Positions 1 to 6,536 of a stretch of DNA of 11,233 bases are shown piece after piece. Source of the stretch: an uncultured Collinsella sp. (lineage in GTDB: Bacteria; Actinomycetota; Coriobacteriia; Coriobacteriales; Coriobacteriaceae); assembly GCA_900552875.1 (NCBI GenBank), contig USCS01000036.1, positions 1 to 11,233 of the forward strand. Reading direction: 5' to 3'. Every line of letters starts with the position of its first letter. Position 1 is the first letter of the stretch. The position numbers and the translations under genes are program-made. The notes below the pieces were generated by a model, which saw only the letters and a program-made list of their open reading frames with translations, searched no databases and was not told the origin of the DNA.

Positions 1-59
1 TATTTCTGCCCGGGCCGGCATTCACGCTATTCAGATCTCGCAAGGGTGAAGGTGATCCT

Positions 60-1091
60 GTGGCAAGGCGCCCGTCCAACGATACCAGTTCGCGTCCGGT
101 CTCCATGGCCGACGTCGCCCGCGCTGCCGGCGTTTCGCAGCAGACGGTTTCGCGCGTCGCCAACGGCTTGCCTAACGTTAACGAGCAGACGCGCCAGCGC
201 GTGCAGGCCGCTATGCAAAAGCTCGGCTTTCGTCCGAGTTATGCCGGTCGCTCGCTGCGCGACGGCCGTTATCATTCGGTCGGCCTGTGCGTCAACGATG
301 TCACCAAGTTCGGCAACCTCTCAATGATCGACGGCATCGCCAGCGCTGCTCGCGAGCATAATTGCGCCATCACGCTGGTCGAGATGTCCAAGACCGAGGA
401 GTTTTCGCTTGCCGAGGCCACGCGTCGTATGGCCGCATTGCCGGTGGACGGCATCATTATCGGCATGAGTCGCATGGCGCCCGATTTTGAGACGTTTGAT
501 CCACTGCCGGGCATTGGCACGGTCATCGTTACCATGTACGCGCACCCGCGGGTGACCACGGTCGATTCCGACCATTACGGCTGCTCGCTATTGCTTATGG
601 ATCACCTGTTTGAGCTAGGGCACGAGCAGATTCGCTATATTGGCGGCCCGTCATTCTCGGTCGACGAGCAATTTCGTCGCGCCGGTTGGCAGGATGCACT
701 CGAGCGTAAACACATCGAGCCGGCAGAGCCGCTCGAGGGCGACTGGTCTGCCAACAGCGGCTACGAGGCCGGCAGGTACCTGGCCGAGCACGATCGCACC
801 ATGACGGCGATTTACGCGGCAAACGACCAGATGGCAAATGGCGCGATTGCAGCGCTGCGCGATAGCGGTCTGCGCGTGCCCGAGGACGTGAGCGTGGTGG
901 GCGTCGACGATTCGCTCGATGATTTTGTGGCACACAACGAGCTCACGACCGTTCGATTCGATCTACATCAGCGCGGACGCGAGGTATTCGAGCATGCGGT
1001 TCCCGAGGCGGGTACGGCGGGCAAAACCGTTGCCATTCGTATTCCCGGCCAGCTCATTATTCGACATAGCACGGCGATACCACGCTCATAG
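60..1091 (+). CDS. LacI-family transcriptional regulator
   Basis: The 343-aa protein has the layout of a LacI/GalR repressor, a dimeric DNA-binding protein whose periplasmic-binding-protein-like core senses a small ligand, usually a sugar. Residues 15-35 form the helix-turn-helix (SMADVARAAGVSQQTVSRVAN), and the hinge-helix region runs to about residue 64. The core starts near residue 72 (HSVGLCVND), with the family-typical RRAGWQDAL at 206-214, YAANDQMANGAIAAL at 252-266 and SVVGVDDS at 278-285. Length is normal. The start is GTG at 60, preceded by AAGGTGAT at 49-56. The next in-frame ATG (position 105) has no ribosome binding site and would cut into the segment before the HTH. The flavoprotein gene follows 129 bases later with its own promoter, so co-transcription is not implied. 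No sugar-transport or catabolic gene lies beside it, so the ligand cannot be assigned. The family call is firm. Confidence 0.93.
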   Translation: MARRPSNDTSSRPVSMADVARAAGVSQQTVSRVANGLPNVNEQTRQRVQAAMQKLGFRPSYAGRSLRDGRYHSVGLCVNDVTKFGNLSMIDGIASAAREHNCAITLVEMSKTEEFSLAEATRRMAALPVDGIIIGMSRMAPDFETFDPLPGIGTVIVTMYAHPRVTTVDSDHYGCSLLLMDHLFELGHEQIRYIGGPSFSVDEQFRRAGWQDALERKHIEPAEPLEGDWSANSGYEAGRYLAEHDRTMTAIYAANDQMANGAIAALRDSGLRVPEDVSVVGVDDSLDDFVAHNELTTVRFDLHQRGREVFEHAVPEAGTAGKTVAIRIPGQLIIRHSTAIPRS

Positions 1092-1174
1092 TTTGCGCAG
1101 GTAAACGGCGATTTATCGTATTTCAATAACAATCGGTAAGGATGCCGGCAGATAACAGTTGGAATGCTGCCGAG

Positions 1175-1183
1175 TGCTATGAT
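1175..1183 (+). promoter_or_regulatory. Putative extended -10 promoter of the flavoprotein gene
   Basis: TGCTATGAT is an extended -10 element (TGn followed by TATGAT, one mismatch to TATAAT). It lies about 38 bases before the ATG at 1221, giving a short leader that carries TAGGAGG at 1205-1211. There is no good -35 at 17 bases (TTGGAA at 1159-1164 is only 13 bases away), which fits an extended -10 promoter. Assigned by eye only. Confidence 0.45.
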
Positions 1184-1220
1184 AGACGGGTTATTTTGTC
1201 TATCTAGGAGGCTTTGCCTG

Positions 1221-2381
1221 ATGGAGATCACCAAGGATATCCGCTACGTTGGCGTCGACGATCACGACATTGACCTGTTCGAGGGCCAGTACGATGTGTC
1301 CGAGAACGGTATGGCATACAACAGCTACGTTATCTTGGGCGAAAAGATCGCTGTCGCCGATTCGGTCGATGGTGGTTTTGTTGACGAGTGGCTCGGCAAC
1401 CTCGAGGCCGCGCTCGATGGACGTACGCCCGACTACCTGGTTATCCATCACATGGAGCCCGATCACTCCGCCGGTATCGCCGCCTTTATGGAGCGCTATC
1501 CCCAGGCACAGATTGTGGCCAGCATGGGCGCCTTCCGCATGATGGTCAACTACTTTGGCACCGACTACCCCGAGCGTAAGATGGTCGTCAAAGAGGGCGA
1601 CGTGCTCGACCTGGGTGGCCACAGCCTAACGTTTATCGGCGCCCCCAACGTGCACTGGCCCGAGGTGATCTTCTCCTACGAGTCCACCGACAAGGTGCTC
1701 TTTAGTGCCGACGGCTTTGGCAAGTTCGGCGCCAACGACATCGAGGACCCGGAAGGCTGGGCTTGCGAAGCGCGCCGCTACTACTTTGGCATCGTCGGTA
1801 AGTTCGGCAAATTCGTGCAGACCGTGCTCAAGAAGGCCGCCGATCTGGACATCCAGATCATCTGTCCGCTCCACGGCCCCGTACTGACCGAGAACCTGGG
1901 CTATTACCTCGACACCTATAACACCTGGTCGAGCTATCAGCCCGAGGACGAGGGCATCACGATCGCCTATGCGAGCGTGTATGGCCATCTGAAGGCTGCC
2001 GTTGAGGAGCTTGCATCTGCGCTCGAGGCTCGCGGCCAGAAGGTTTCCGTCTTTGACCTGGCTCGCGACGACATGGCCGAGGCCGTTGAGGATGCGTTCC
2101 GCTATGACCGTCTGGTACTCGCCTCCATCACCTATCAGGGCGAGATCTTCCCGTTCATGAGCACCTTTATCCACACGCTTGCCGAGCACGCCTATCAGAA
2201 CCGTACGGTGGCGCTCGTTGAGGCCGGCTCCTGGGCGCCCACCGCTGCCAAGGTTATGACCAAGGAGCTCGGGGGCATGAAGGACATCACCATGGCGCAA
2301 AACAAGGTGACCGTGCTGGGTACGCTCAACGACGCCTCGCGCGCTCAGATCGAGGCCCTTGCTGACGAGCTGTCCAAGTAA
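1221..2381 (+). CDS. fprA: Flavodiiron protein (A-type flavoprotein, FprA family)
   Basis: The 386-aa protein is a soluble flavodiiron protein. The family reduces O2 to water or NO to N2O using electrons from rubredoxin, NADH:rubredoxin reductase or F420H2, and protects anaerobes. The N-terminal metallo-beta-lactamase-like domain (1 to about 245) keeps all the expected di-iron ligands: the HxExDH motif H77-E79-D81-H82, then H145 (APNVHWPE), D164 (FSADGFG) and H218 (CPLHGP). The C-terminal flavodoxin-like domain (about 246-386) has the FMN phosphate loop YASVYGH at 250-256 and the ASITYQGEIF and EAGSW loops near 301-310 and 334-338. There is no C-terminal rubredoxin or flavin-reductase extension, so this is the minimal class A form and needs a separate electron donor, which is not in the window. 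The ATG at 1221 is chosen over in-frame upstream starts because TAGGAGG lies 9 bases before it and family homology begins there. Confidence 0.95.
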   Translation: MEITKDIRYVGVDDHDIDLFEGQYDVSENGMAYNSYVILGEKIAVADSVDGGFVDEWLGNLEAALDGRTPDYLVIHHMEPDHSAGIAAFMERYPQAQIVASMGAFRMMVNYFGTDYPERKMVVKEGDVLDLGGHSLTFIGAPNVHWPEVIFSYESTDKVLFSADGFGKFGANDIEDPEGWACEARRYYFGIVGKFGKFVQTVLKKAADLDIQIICPLHGPVLTENLGYYLDTYNTWSSYQPEDEGITIAYASVYGHLKAAVEELASALEARGQKVSVFDLARDDMAEAVEDAFRYDRLVLASITYQGEIFPFMSTFIHTLAEHAYQNRTVALVEAGSWAPTAAKVMTKELGGMKDITMAQNKVTVLGTLNDASRAQIEALADELSK

Positions 2382-2402
2382 CAACGGCTCGCTTCTACCG
2401 TC

Positions 2403-2444
2403 AAAACCACCACAAAGGGGACAGGCACCTTTGTGGTGGTTTTT
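2403..2444 (+). terminator. Hairpin terminator after the flavoprotein gene
   Basis: AAAACCACCACAAAGG (2403-2418) pairs perfectly with CCTTTGTGGTGGTTTT (2428-2443) around a 9-base loop and is followed by another T. It starts 21 bases after the flavoprotein stop codon. Because the arms begin with A4 and end with T5, it could stop transcription from either side. It is also the left outer member of the repeat block described separately. Confidence 0.75.
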
Positions 2445-2459
2445 CCATTTCGGGATCCG

Positions 2460-2602
2460 ATTGTCTCAATCTGTAACATCTGGGCGTCTAAATCGTCTCT
2501 AAGTGTTACAGGTTTAGATTAAGGGCGGGGGTCGAGCGGGATTATCTCTATCTGTAACAGTTAGCCGGCTTTTAAGGGCCTAGTTGTTACAGATTGAGAC
2601 AA
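2460..2602. repeat. Two tandem palindromic repeat units (TGTAACA-N25-TGTTACA)
   Basis: Two units start at 2460 (ATTGTCTCAATCTGTAACA) and 2541 (ATTATCTCTATCTGTAACA), matching at 17 of 19 bases with an 81-base period. Each has TGTAACA, then exactly 25 bases, then TGTTACAG: arms at 2472-2478/2504-2510 and 2553-2559/2585-2591. The two 25-base spacers differ in sequence. The outermost arms also form a perfect 18-base inverted repeat, 2461-2478 against 2585-2602. No ORF or ribosome binding site lies here. It resembles REP/BIME-like or MITE-like intergenic DNA. A protein-binding array is an alternative. Confidence 0.7.
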
Positions 2603-2630
2603 ACTGGCGGAGCGAACCGCCGTGTCGCTC

Positions 2631-2671
2631 AAACCACCACAAAGGTGACTGTCCCCTTTGTGGTGGTTTTT
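2631..2671. terminator. Hairpin terminator, inverted copy of the one at 2403
   Basis: AAACCACCACAAAGG (2631-2645) pairs with CCTTTGTGGTGGTTT (2655-2669), with more T's on the + strand. Over the CCACAAAGG...CCTTTGTGG core and loop, this copy equals the reverse complement of the 2403 copy except for one base (GGTGACTGTCCCC against GGTGCCTGTCCCC). The two elements are therefore in opposite orientation. It ends 5 bases from the stop codon of the minus-strand DeoR gene, where it would act as that gene's terminator. Confidence 0.7.
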
Positions 2672-2675
2672 GGTT

Positions 2676-3479
2676 TTAGGTGGTGGCGATGATGAGGGTT
2701 GGGGCGTCGATGTCGGTGACCTCGGTGATTGAGGTGGCGACGGTGTGATCGGGGTCGCGGTCCATCACGATGGTGTCAACGTCGGCAAGCTCGGCAAAAC
2801 GGTACATGCCGCGTCCGTTAACCTTGCTGGCGTCCATGAGGGCGACGCTTTGACGGGCGGCACCGACCATAGCCGTTTTGGTCTCGGCCATCTGGGGAAA
2901 GTCGGTCGTAAAGCCGCAGCTGGGGACAAAGGCGCCGGGGCACATGACGGCCAGATCGGCATGGACCATTTGGAGCGCCTGCATAGTGAGCGGTCCGTAC
3001 AGATAACGATGGCCTTTGCGCAGTGCTCCGCCCAGCATGACGACGTCGACCGAGGGCATGCTCTCGTCGATGTAATCGGCAATGGTAATGTCTGCCGTGA
3101 TGACGGTAATACCGTCGCGCTGATCGAGGAGCCGGACGAACTCGAGCGCCGTGGTGCCCGAGTCGACGAGCAGGGTGTCACCATTGCCGACGAGTTCAAT
3201 GGCGCTTTGTGCGATGGCTTGTTTGGCGGCGACATTGACGTTAATACGGCGATCCTGGGTGGATACGGTCAGCCGCTTCTGGAGCGACACGGCGCCACCA
3301 TGCGTGCGGCGCAGCTTGCCGGACTCGGCGAGCGCGTCCAGGTCGGCGCGGGCGGTAACGGAGGACACGCCAAAGGTCTGTGCGATTTCTGCCACCTGCA
3401 CCGAGGCGTTATGTTCGAGCATCTCCATGATGGCGGCACGACGCTCTTCGGCGAAAGCTCGGGTTGTTGCATGGGCCAT
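2676..3479 (-). CDS. DeoR-family transcriptional regulator
   Basis: The 267-aa protein is a full-length DeoR-family repressor, usually a sensor of phosphorylated sugars. Residues 10-64 form the winged HTH with the family signature: ERRAAIMEML, VAEIAQTFGVSSVTARADLDAL, then LRRTHGGAV. The C-terminal DeoRC sensor domain (about 78-240) shows GNGDTLLVDSGTT at 98-110, VVMLGGALR at 146-154, GAFVPSCGFT at 182-191 and DASKV at 216-220. The ATG at 3479 is preceded by GGAG about 7 bases upstream. A nearer upstream ATG is out of frame. It is divergent from the class II aldolase gene, and DeoR regulators (GatR, AgaR, FruR types) commonly control adjacent sugar-phosphate genes, so the aldolase is the best candidate target and its substrate or product the likely effector. 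That link is inference; the family assignment is secure. Confidence 0.94.
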   Translation of the reverse strand: MAHATTRAFAEERRAAIMEMLEHNASVQVAEIAQTFGVSSVTARADLDALAESGKLRRTHGGAVSLQKRLTVSTQDRRINVNVAAKQAIAQSAIELVGNGDTLLVDSGTTALEFVRLLDQRDGITVITADITIADYIDESMPSVDVVMLGGALRKGHRYLYGPLTMQALQMVHADLAVMCPGAFVPSCGFTTDFPQMAETKTAMVGAARQSVALMDASKVNGRGMYRFAELADVDTIVMDRDPDHTVATSITEVTDIDAPTLIIATT

Positions 3480-3814
3480 GGCTGCTCCATCCTCAACTTA
3501 AATTTGCAGGAATTGTGTTGAGTCTATTTTCGTTCATTTTCTTTTTGAGTAAGAAAACGCCTTTCGATTACTTATCTTTTCTATAAAAGAAAGACATTCA
3601 ACGCTCAAAACTCAATATCGAGCACGTTCGCTCGACTCCAATCTCTTCCGTTTGCTTTTCAAAAATAATCGTTTTGACCTGCGCGCACTTGATATTCCGC
3701 ACGTGCGAATCCGTCGAATTTCATACAATGAGCGCAGCAAAACGCAAGGTAAAACGCCTTGTGAACAACTACGTCCGATGTCCAGATGCGGGCGAGGGAG
3801 AGGAGCAAACGCTC
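3480..3814. promoter_or_regulatory. Divergent AT-rich control region between deoR-type and aldolase genes
   Basis: These 335 bases separate two divergent genes and are clearly more AT-rich than the coding DNA, especially 3495-3680. TTGAGT occurs at 3518-3523 and 3545-3550, and its complement ACTCAA at 3610-3615, with a further CTCAA at 3604-3608. Dyads are CTTTT-CTAT-AAAAG (3577-3589), TCGAGC-N6-GCTCGA (3618-3635) and the 10-base palindrome CGCACGTGCG (3698-3707). The repeated TTGAGT/ACTCAA or the dyads could be DeoR operators. No -35/-10 pair is good enough to assign. An in-frame ATG at 3728 would add 29 residues to the aldolase but lacks a ribosome binding site. Confidence 0.4.
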
Positions 3815-4672
3815 ATGGCACTTGTTACCACCGAAAAGATGCTCAAGGACGCTCAGGCCGGCCACTACGCTGTTGGCGCTTTCAACGTCGAGAACCTCGA
3901 GTTTGTTATGGCCGTTCTGGCCGCTGCCGAGGAGACCAAGTCCCCCGTCATCATGCAGACCACCCCGGGCACCATCAAGACCGCTGGTCTGGACTACTTC
4001 TACGGCATGGTCAAGGCTGCCGCCGAGCGCGCTTCCGTGCCCGTCGCTCTGCACCTCGATCACGGCGATGGCTATGACCGCTGCATGCAGGCTTTCCGCA
4101 CGGGCTACACCTCTGTCATGATCGACGGTTCGCACGAGTCCTTCGAGGACAACATCGCCCTGACCAAGTCCGTCGCCGACGCTGGCCGCGCCATGGGCGT
4201 GCCCGTCGAGGCTGAGCTCGGCAAGGTTGGCGGCAAGGAGGACGACGGTCCCGCGGTTGAGGGCGAGAGCCCCTACACCGATCCGGCCGAGGCCAAGGAG
4301 TTCGTCGAGCGCACCGGCTGCACCTCCCTCGCAATTGGCGTTGGCACCAGCCACGGTGTGTACACGAGCGATCCGCACATCGAGCAGTCCGTGGTCAAGG
4401 CCATCCGCGACGCCGTCGACGTGCCGCTGGTTCTGCACGGCACCTCCGGTGTGCCCGATGAGCAGGTTGCCGAGGCTGTGAAGAACGGCATCTGCAAGGT
4501 TAACTACGCCACCGAGCTGCGTCAGGCCTACACCAAGGGCTTCATGGCCTACATGGCCGAGAACCCCGCCTGCTTCGACCCCAAGAAGCCGGCCAAGGAG
4601 GGCATGCGTGAGATCACCGAGCTGGTTAAGATCCGCATGACCAACCTCAACTCCGTGGGCAAAGCAGAGTAA
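3815..4672 (+). CDS. Class II ketose-bisphosphate aldolase (GatY/KbaY-like)
   Basis: The 285-aa zinc aldolase would cleave fructose-1,6- or tagatose-1,6-bisphosphate into dihydroxyacetone phosphate and glyceraldehyde-3-phosphate in the cytosol. Signature 1 is VALHLDHG at 77-84, with catalytic D82 and zinc ligand H83. Signature 2 is VEAELGKVGGKED at 131-143. The other zinc ligands are H180 (GVGTSHGVY) and H208 (LVLHGTSGV). Compared from memory with known proteins, TPGT at 50-53, SLAIGVGTSHG and GICKVNYATEL (225-235) match E. coli GatY (TPGT, SLAVAIGTAHG, GICKINVATEL) better than B. subtilis FbaA. This favours a tagatose-bisphosphate type, but annotation pipelines may call it fructose-bisphosphate aldolase. 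The ATG at 3815 follows GGAGAGGAG and gives the normal family length. Upstream in-frame starts (3674, 3728) add unrelated residues and lack a Shine-Dalgarno. It sits divergent from a DeoR regulator. GatZ/KbaZ-type partner and sugar kinase genes are absent here. Confidence 0.93.
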   Translation: MALVTTEKMLKDAQAGHYAVGAFNVENLEFVMAVLAAAEETKSPVIMQTTPGTIKTAGLDYFYGMVKAAAERASVPVALHLDHGDGYDRCMQAFRTGYTSVMIDGSHESFEDNIALTKSVADAGRAMGVPVEAELGKVGGKEDDGPAVEGESPYTDPAEAKEFVERTGCTSLAIGVGTSHGVYTSDPHIEQSVVKAIRDAVDVPLVLHGTSGVPDEQVAEAVKNGICKVNYATELRQAYTKGFMAYMAENPACFDPKKPAKEGMREITELVKIRMTNLNSVGKAE

Positions 4673-4705
4673 CAGCAAGGGTACTCCGACTCGCTACATA
4701 TCCCG

Positions 4706-4830
4706 GGGAGGGACGAGGGCTTAGTTCCCCAATCGTCCTCGGGCATGCAAAAAGCCTCGCTGCGCACTTCGTGCGGCGAGGCTTTTTGCCCCCTGCGGAA
4801 AGATTGGGGAGCTAAGCCCTCGTCCCTCCC
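4706..4830. repeat. 125-bp palindromic intergenic element
   Basis: The left arm 4706-4734 starts GGGAGGGACGAGGGC and ends CCCCAATC. The right arm 4802-4830 is its reverse complement at 28 of 29 bases. The terminator hairpin at 4747-4789 sits in the middle, and the sequences between arm and hairpin are only loosely complementary. The element fills most of the space between the aldolase stop (4672) and the convergent HAD gene. The arms are far longer than a terminator needs, so a mobile MITE-like or recombination-generated element is possible. No obvious target-site duplication flanks it. Confidence 0.7.
4747..4789. terminator. Bidirectional intrinsic terminator
   Basis: GCAAAAAGCCTCGC (4747-4760) pairs perfectly with GCGAGGCTTTTTGC (4776-4789). 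An inner CGCAC-TTC-GTGCG stem (4763-4775) continues the helix after a 2-base bulge. The T5 tract on the + strand and the A5 tract (T's on the minus strand) let it serve the aldolase gene from the left and the HAD gene from the right. Confidence 0.85.
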
Positions 4831-4910
4831 AGGTTGACCTACTCGAGGTCGTCGCCCTTGTGGCGTTGGGGCTGAAAGGGTGGGGCGCGGGGGTTACTTG
4901 TTTGTTAGGG

Positions 4911-5516
4911 TTAGCAGGTCGTTGGGGGTTTTGAGGTTGTAGGTGGCGTTTGGGATGTCTTGGTGTGATCCCATGCCGCTCTGGCAAAACTGACCCCTGC
5001 CGAAGTTGCGCATTGTTCGTCGTAGACGGTGTCGCCAACGTAGACGACGTTGCCAGGATTCGCGCCCGTACGCCGGAGATATTCGAGCATGGGAGCGGGT
5101 GCGGGTTTATGTTCGGTTGTGTCTTCGACAAGGATGATGTGCTCAAAATACTTATCGAAGCCAAGGGGTGCAATTTCTTCTGCGTATTCGTCGCGCGCAC
5201 GTGAGGAGACGATGCCAAGTTTGCAGCCGTTGTCGGAGAGTGTTGCGATAACTTCGCGCAAGCCGGGAAACACGCTGATGGTGCTTTTAAAGCTGGCGGC
5301 AACTTGGCACCAGCGATCCAGCGTTGCCTGTGAGTAGATCCCAAGTTTCTCAAGGGCGTTCTTGCCGGGTATGCCGAGGGCAAATTCAAGCTCGTGTCGG
5401 GGGAGCGTTTTGCCGGTTTCTTCTTGGACAATCTGGCCAAGCGATGACAGCACGCTTTCTTCTGTATCTGCCAATGTCCCATCAACGTCAAACACGATAT
5501 AGTCAAAGTACTTCAT
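4911..5516 (-). CDS. HAD-superfamily phosphatase (phosphoglycolate phosphatase-like), C-terminus frameshifted
   Basis: The 201-aa reading frame is a HAD hydrolase of the phosphoglycolate phosphatase / beta-phosphoglucomutase type, cytosolic and Mg-dependent. Motif I is FDVDGTLAD (nucleophile D10, acid/base D12), motif II is GIVSSR (101-106), motif III is K137 in EHKPAPAP, and motif IV is VGDTVYDE (D162, D166). The helical cap lies at about 17-80. The ATG at 5516 has AGGAGC about 8 bases upstream. The last 17 residues (TKTSQTPPTTSKPPTTC) do not look like a HAD C-terminus. Another frame, from 4968 to a stop at 4894-4896, encodes QDIPNATYNLKTPNDLLTL, which does. Adding one G to the GGG run at 4970-4972 restores W-G-S-H-Q-D and a 207-aa protein. 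All catalytic motifs precede the shift. It lies 56 bases downstream of the AraC-type gene, so the two may be co-transcribed. The substrate is unknown. Confidence 0.85.
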   Translation of the reverse strand: MKYFDYIVFDVDGTLADTEESVLSSLGQIVQEETGKTLPRHELEFALGIPGKNALEKLGIYSQATLDRWCQVAASFKSTISVFPGLREVIATLSDNGCKLGIVSSRARDEYAEEIAPLGFDKYFEHIILVEDTTEHKPAPAPMLEYLRRTGANPGNVVYVGDTVYDEQCATSAGVSFARAAWDHTKTSQTPPTTSKPPTTC

Positions 5517-5572
5517 ATAGTAGCTCCTATCCGTTGTTTGCCTGCAAGTTTGATGCAGTGACAGAAGAAGGG

Positions 5573-6511
5573 CTAGCGGGATTTCTGCCTGGTACTATCG
5601 AGATTCTGCCTCGCTGCTCGATAGCTCGAAGGAGTGCATCCCATTTGTTCTTTAAATACCTGGCCAAGATGGCTTGCTGTCGCAAAGCCGCATTGGCGCG
5701 CGACTGTCTGGACCGTTCGCGTGGTGTGTGCAAAAAGTTCGCAAGCACGGTTTACGCGGTATGCGCGCAGATATGCCGCCGGGGTCGTTCCTGCGCAAGC
5801 TTCGATAATGCGGTAACACTCTCTTTCGCTTACGCCGGCTGCAGATGCCATCTGGGGCACATCTATAGCGGCTGCATAGTTTGCGCGGATATAGTCCAGG
5901 ATTGCCTTGAACTGTACGTCGCGGTTAGTCATCCAAGAGGCGTTGTCGGAGGAAAAGAGCGGTTCGGCCTTGGCGTAAATCTGAATCCAGAGCTCTGACA
6001 AGCTATTCCGAAGCGCCATCTCGTTCTGCGGCCGTTGAAGGTCGTGGTTAAAGGAACTCTTTAGCAAATCGATAAAGGGCATATCGTCGGGGTTGGTGGG
6101 CGACCATTTGAGCACATCGACGCCTCGACATTGCAGCAAAGGATTGATATAGCGCTTTTGGAGACGTCCCGCGGGATCGCCGAGCATCGACGGCTGAAAG
6201 ATATGCAGCATTTGAATGGCTGGCGCCGAATTGGGTGATTGCAGCGTGCTGTGCAAAACGCCGCCGTTGATAAAGCCGGCGGACCCTTCCTCAAAGCGTA
6301 CGTGCTCATGAGCCGCGCGCGTTCGATAGTCAATCGCTCCCTGCTCCATGTAGAAAAGCTCAACTTCGGAATGCCAGTGCCAGGGGACGGAATTGCCCGG
6401 ATAGCGAGCGAATTCTGCGCGTTCGGCAATATAGGGCCAGTCTTCGGCGGTCTCGGGAAACGCTTCCTCGCGTCCTCCGCGGTGCAATTCTATGTGATCC
6501 ATGTTTCGCAT
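5573..6511 (-). CDS. AraC-family transcriptional regulator with N-terminal cupin domain
   Basis: The 312-aa protein is an AraC/XylS-type activator or repressor. The N-terminal half looks like a cupin sensor domain (PWHWHSEVELFYMEQGAIDY at 43-62, then GSAGFINGGVLHS at 76-88), of the kind that binds sugars or related small molecules. The C-terminal DNA-binding domain (about 198-300) has two HTHs: VPQMASAAGVSERECYRII at 218-236 and TVQTVARQCGFATASHLGQVFKE at 266-288, followed by MGCTPSSYR at 290-298, the usual family ending. Start choice is uncertain: neither the ATG at 6511 nor the in-frame ATG three codons later has a clear ribosome binding site. A small ORF ends 25 bases upstream, so translational coupling is possible. 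A HAD phosphatase gene follows on the same strand. This stretch looks somewhat less GC-rich by eye than the flavoprotein, aldolase and ABC genes. The inducer is unknown. Confidence 0.92.
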   Translation of the reverse strand: MRNMDHIELHRGGREEAFPETAEDWPYIAERAEFARYPGNSVPWHWHSEVELFYMEQGAIDYRTRAAHEHVRFEEGSAGFINGGVLHSTLQSPNSAPAIQMLHIFQPSMLGDPAGRLQKRYINPLLQCRGVDVLKWSPTNPDDMPFIDLLKSSFNHDLQRPQNEMALRNSLSELWIQIYAKAEPLFSSDNASWMTNRDVQFKAILDYIRANYAAAIDVPQMASAAGVSERECYRIIEACAGTTPAAYLRAYRVNRACELFAHTTRTVQTVARQCGFATASHLGQVFKEQMGCTPSSYRAARQNLDSTRQKSR

Positions 6512-6536
6512 GGCATCAGTATAAAGCGCGATGGGC

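Noticed and set aside
1626..2384. 252-aa minus-strand frame opposite the flavoprotein, and similar shadows at 1200-1622 and 2745-3521
   Set aside because: No recognisable motifs. The opposite frames encode complete, conserved proteins.
2460..2602. CRISPR array reading of the repeats with a fixed spacer length
   Set aside because: Only two units are present, each unit is itself a palindrome bracketing the 25-base spacer, and no cas gene is nearby.
3674..3814. 47-residue N-terminal extension of the aldolase
   Set aside because: The residues are unlike the family, no ribosome binding site precedes 3674 or 3728, and GGAGAGGAG marks the ATG at 3815, which gives the usual length.
3659..4678. 339-aa minus-strand frame opposite the aldolase
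   Set aside because: Its composition (G, L, V, H, A-rich) is typical of an antisense shadow, while the + strand frame carries all the aldolase motifs.
4706..4830. Riboswitch or T-box reading of the large palindrome
   Set aside because: It lies after the aldolase stop and between convergent genes, with no downstream gene to regulate on either strand.
4721..5506. 261-aa minus-strand frame overlapping the HAD gene
   Set aside because: It lies in a third frame, lacks HAD motifs, has a low-complexity P/T/N/S-rich sequence and runs through the palindromic terminator element.
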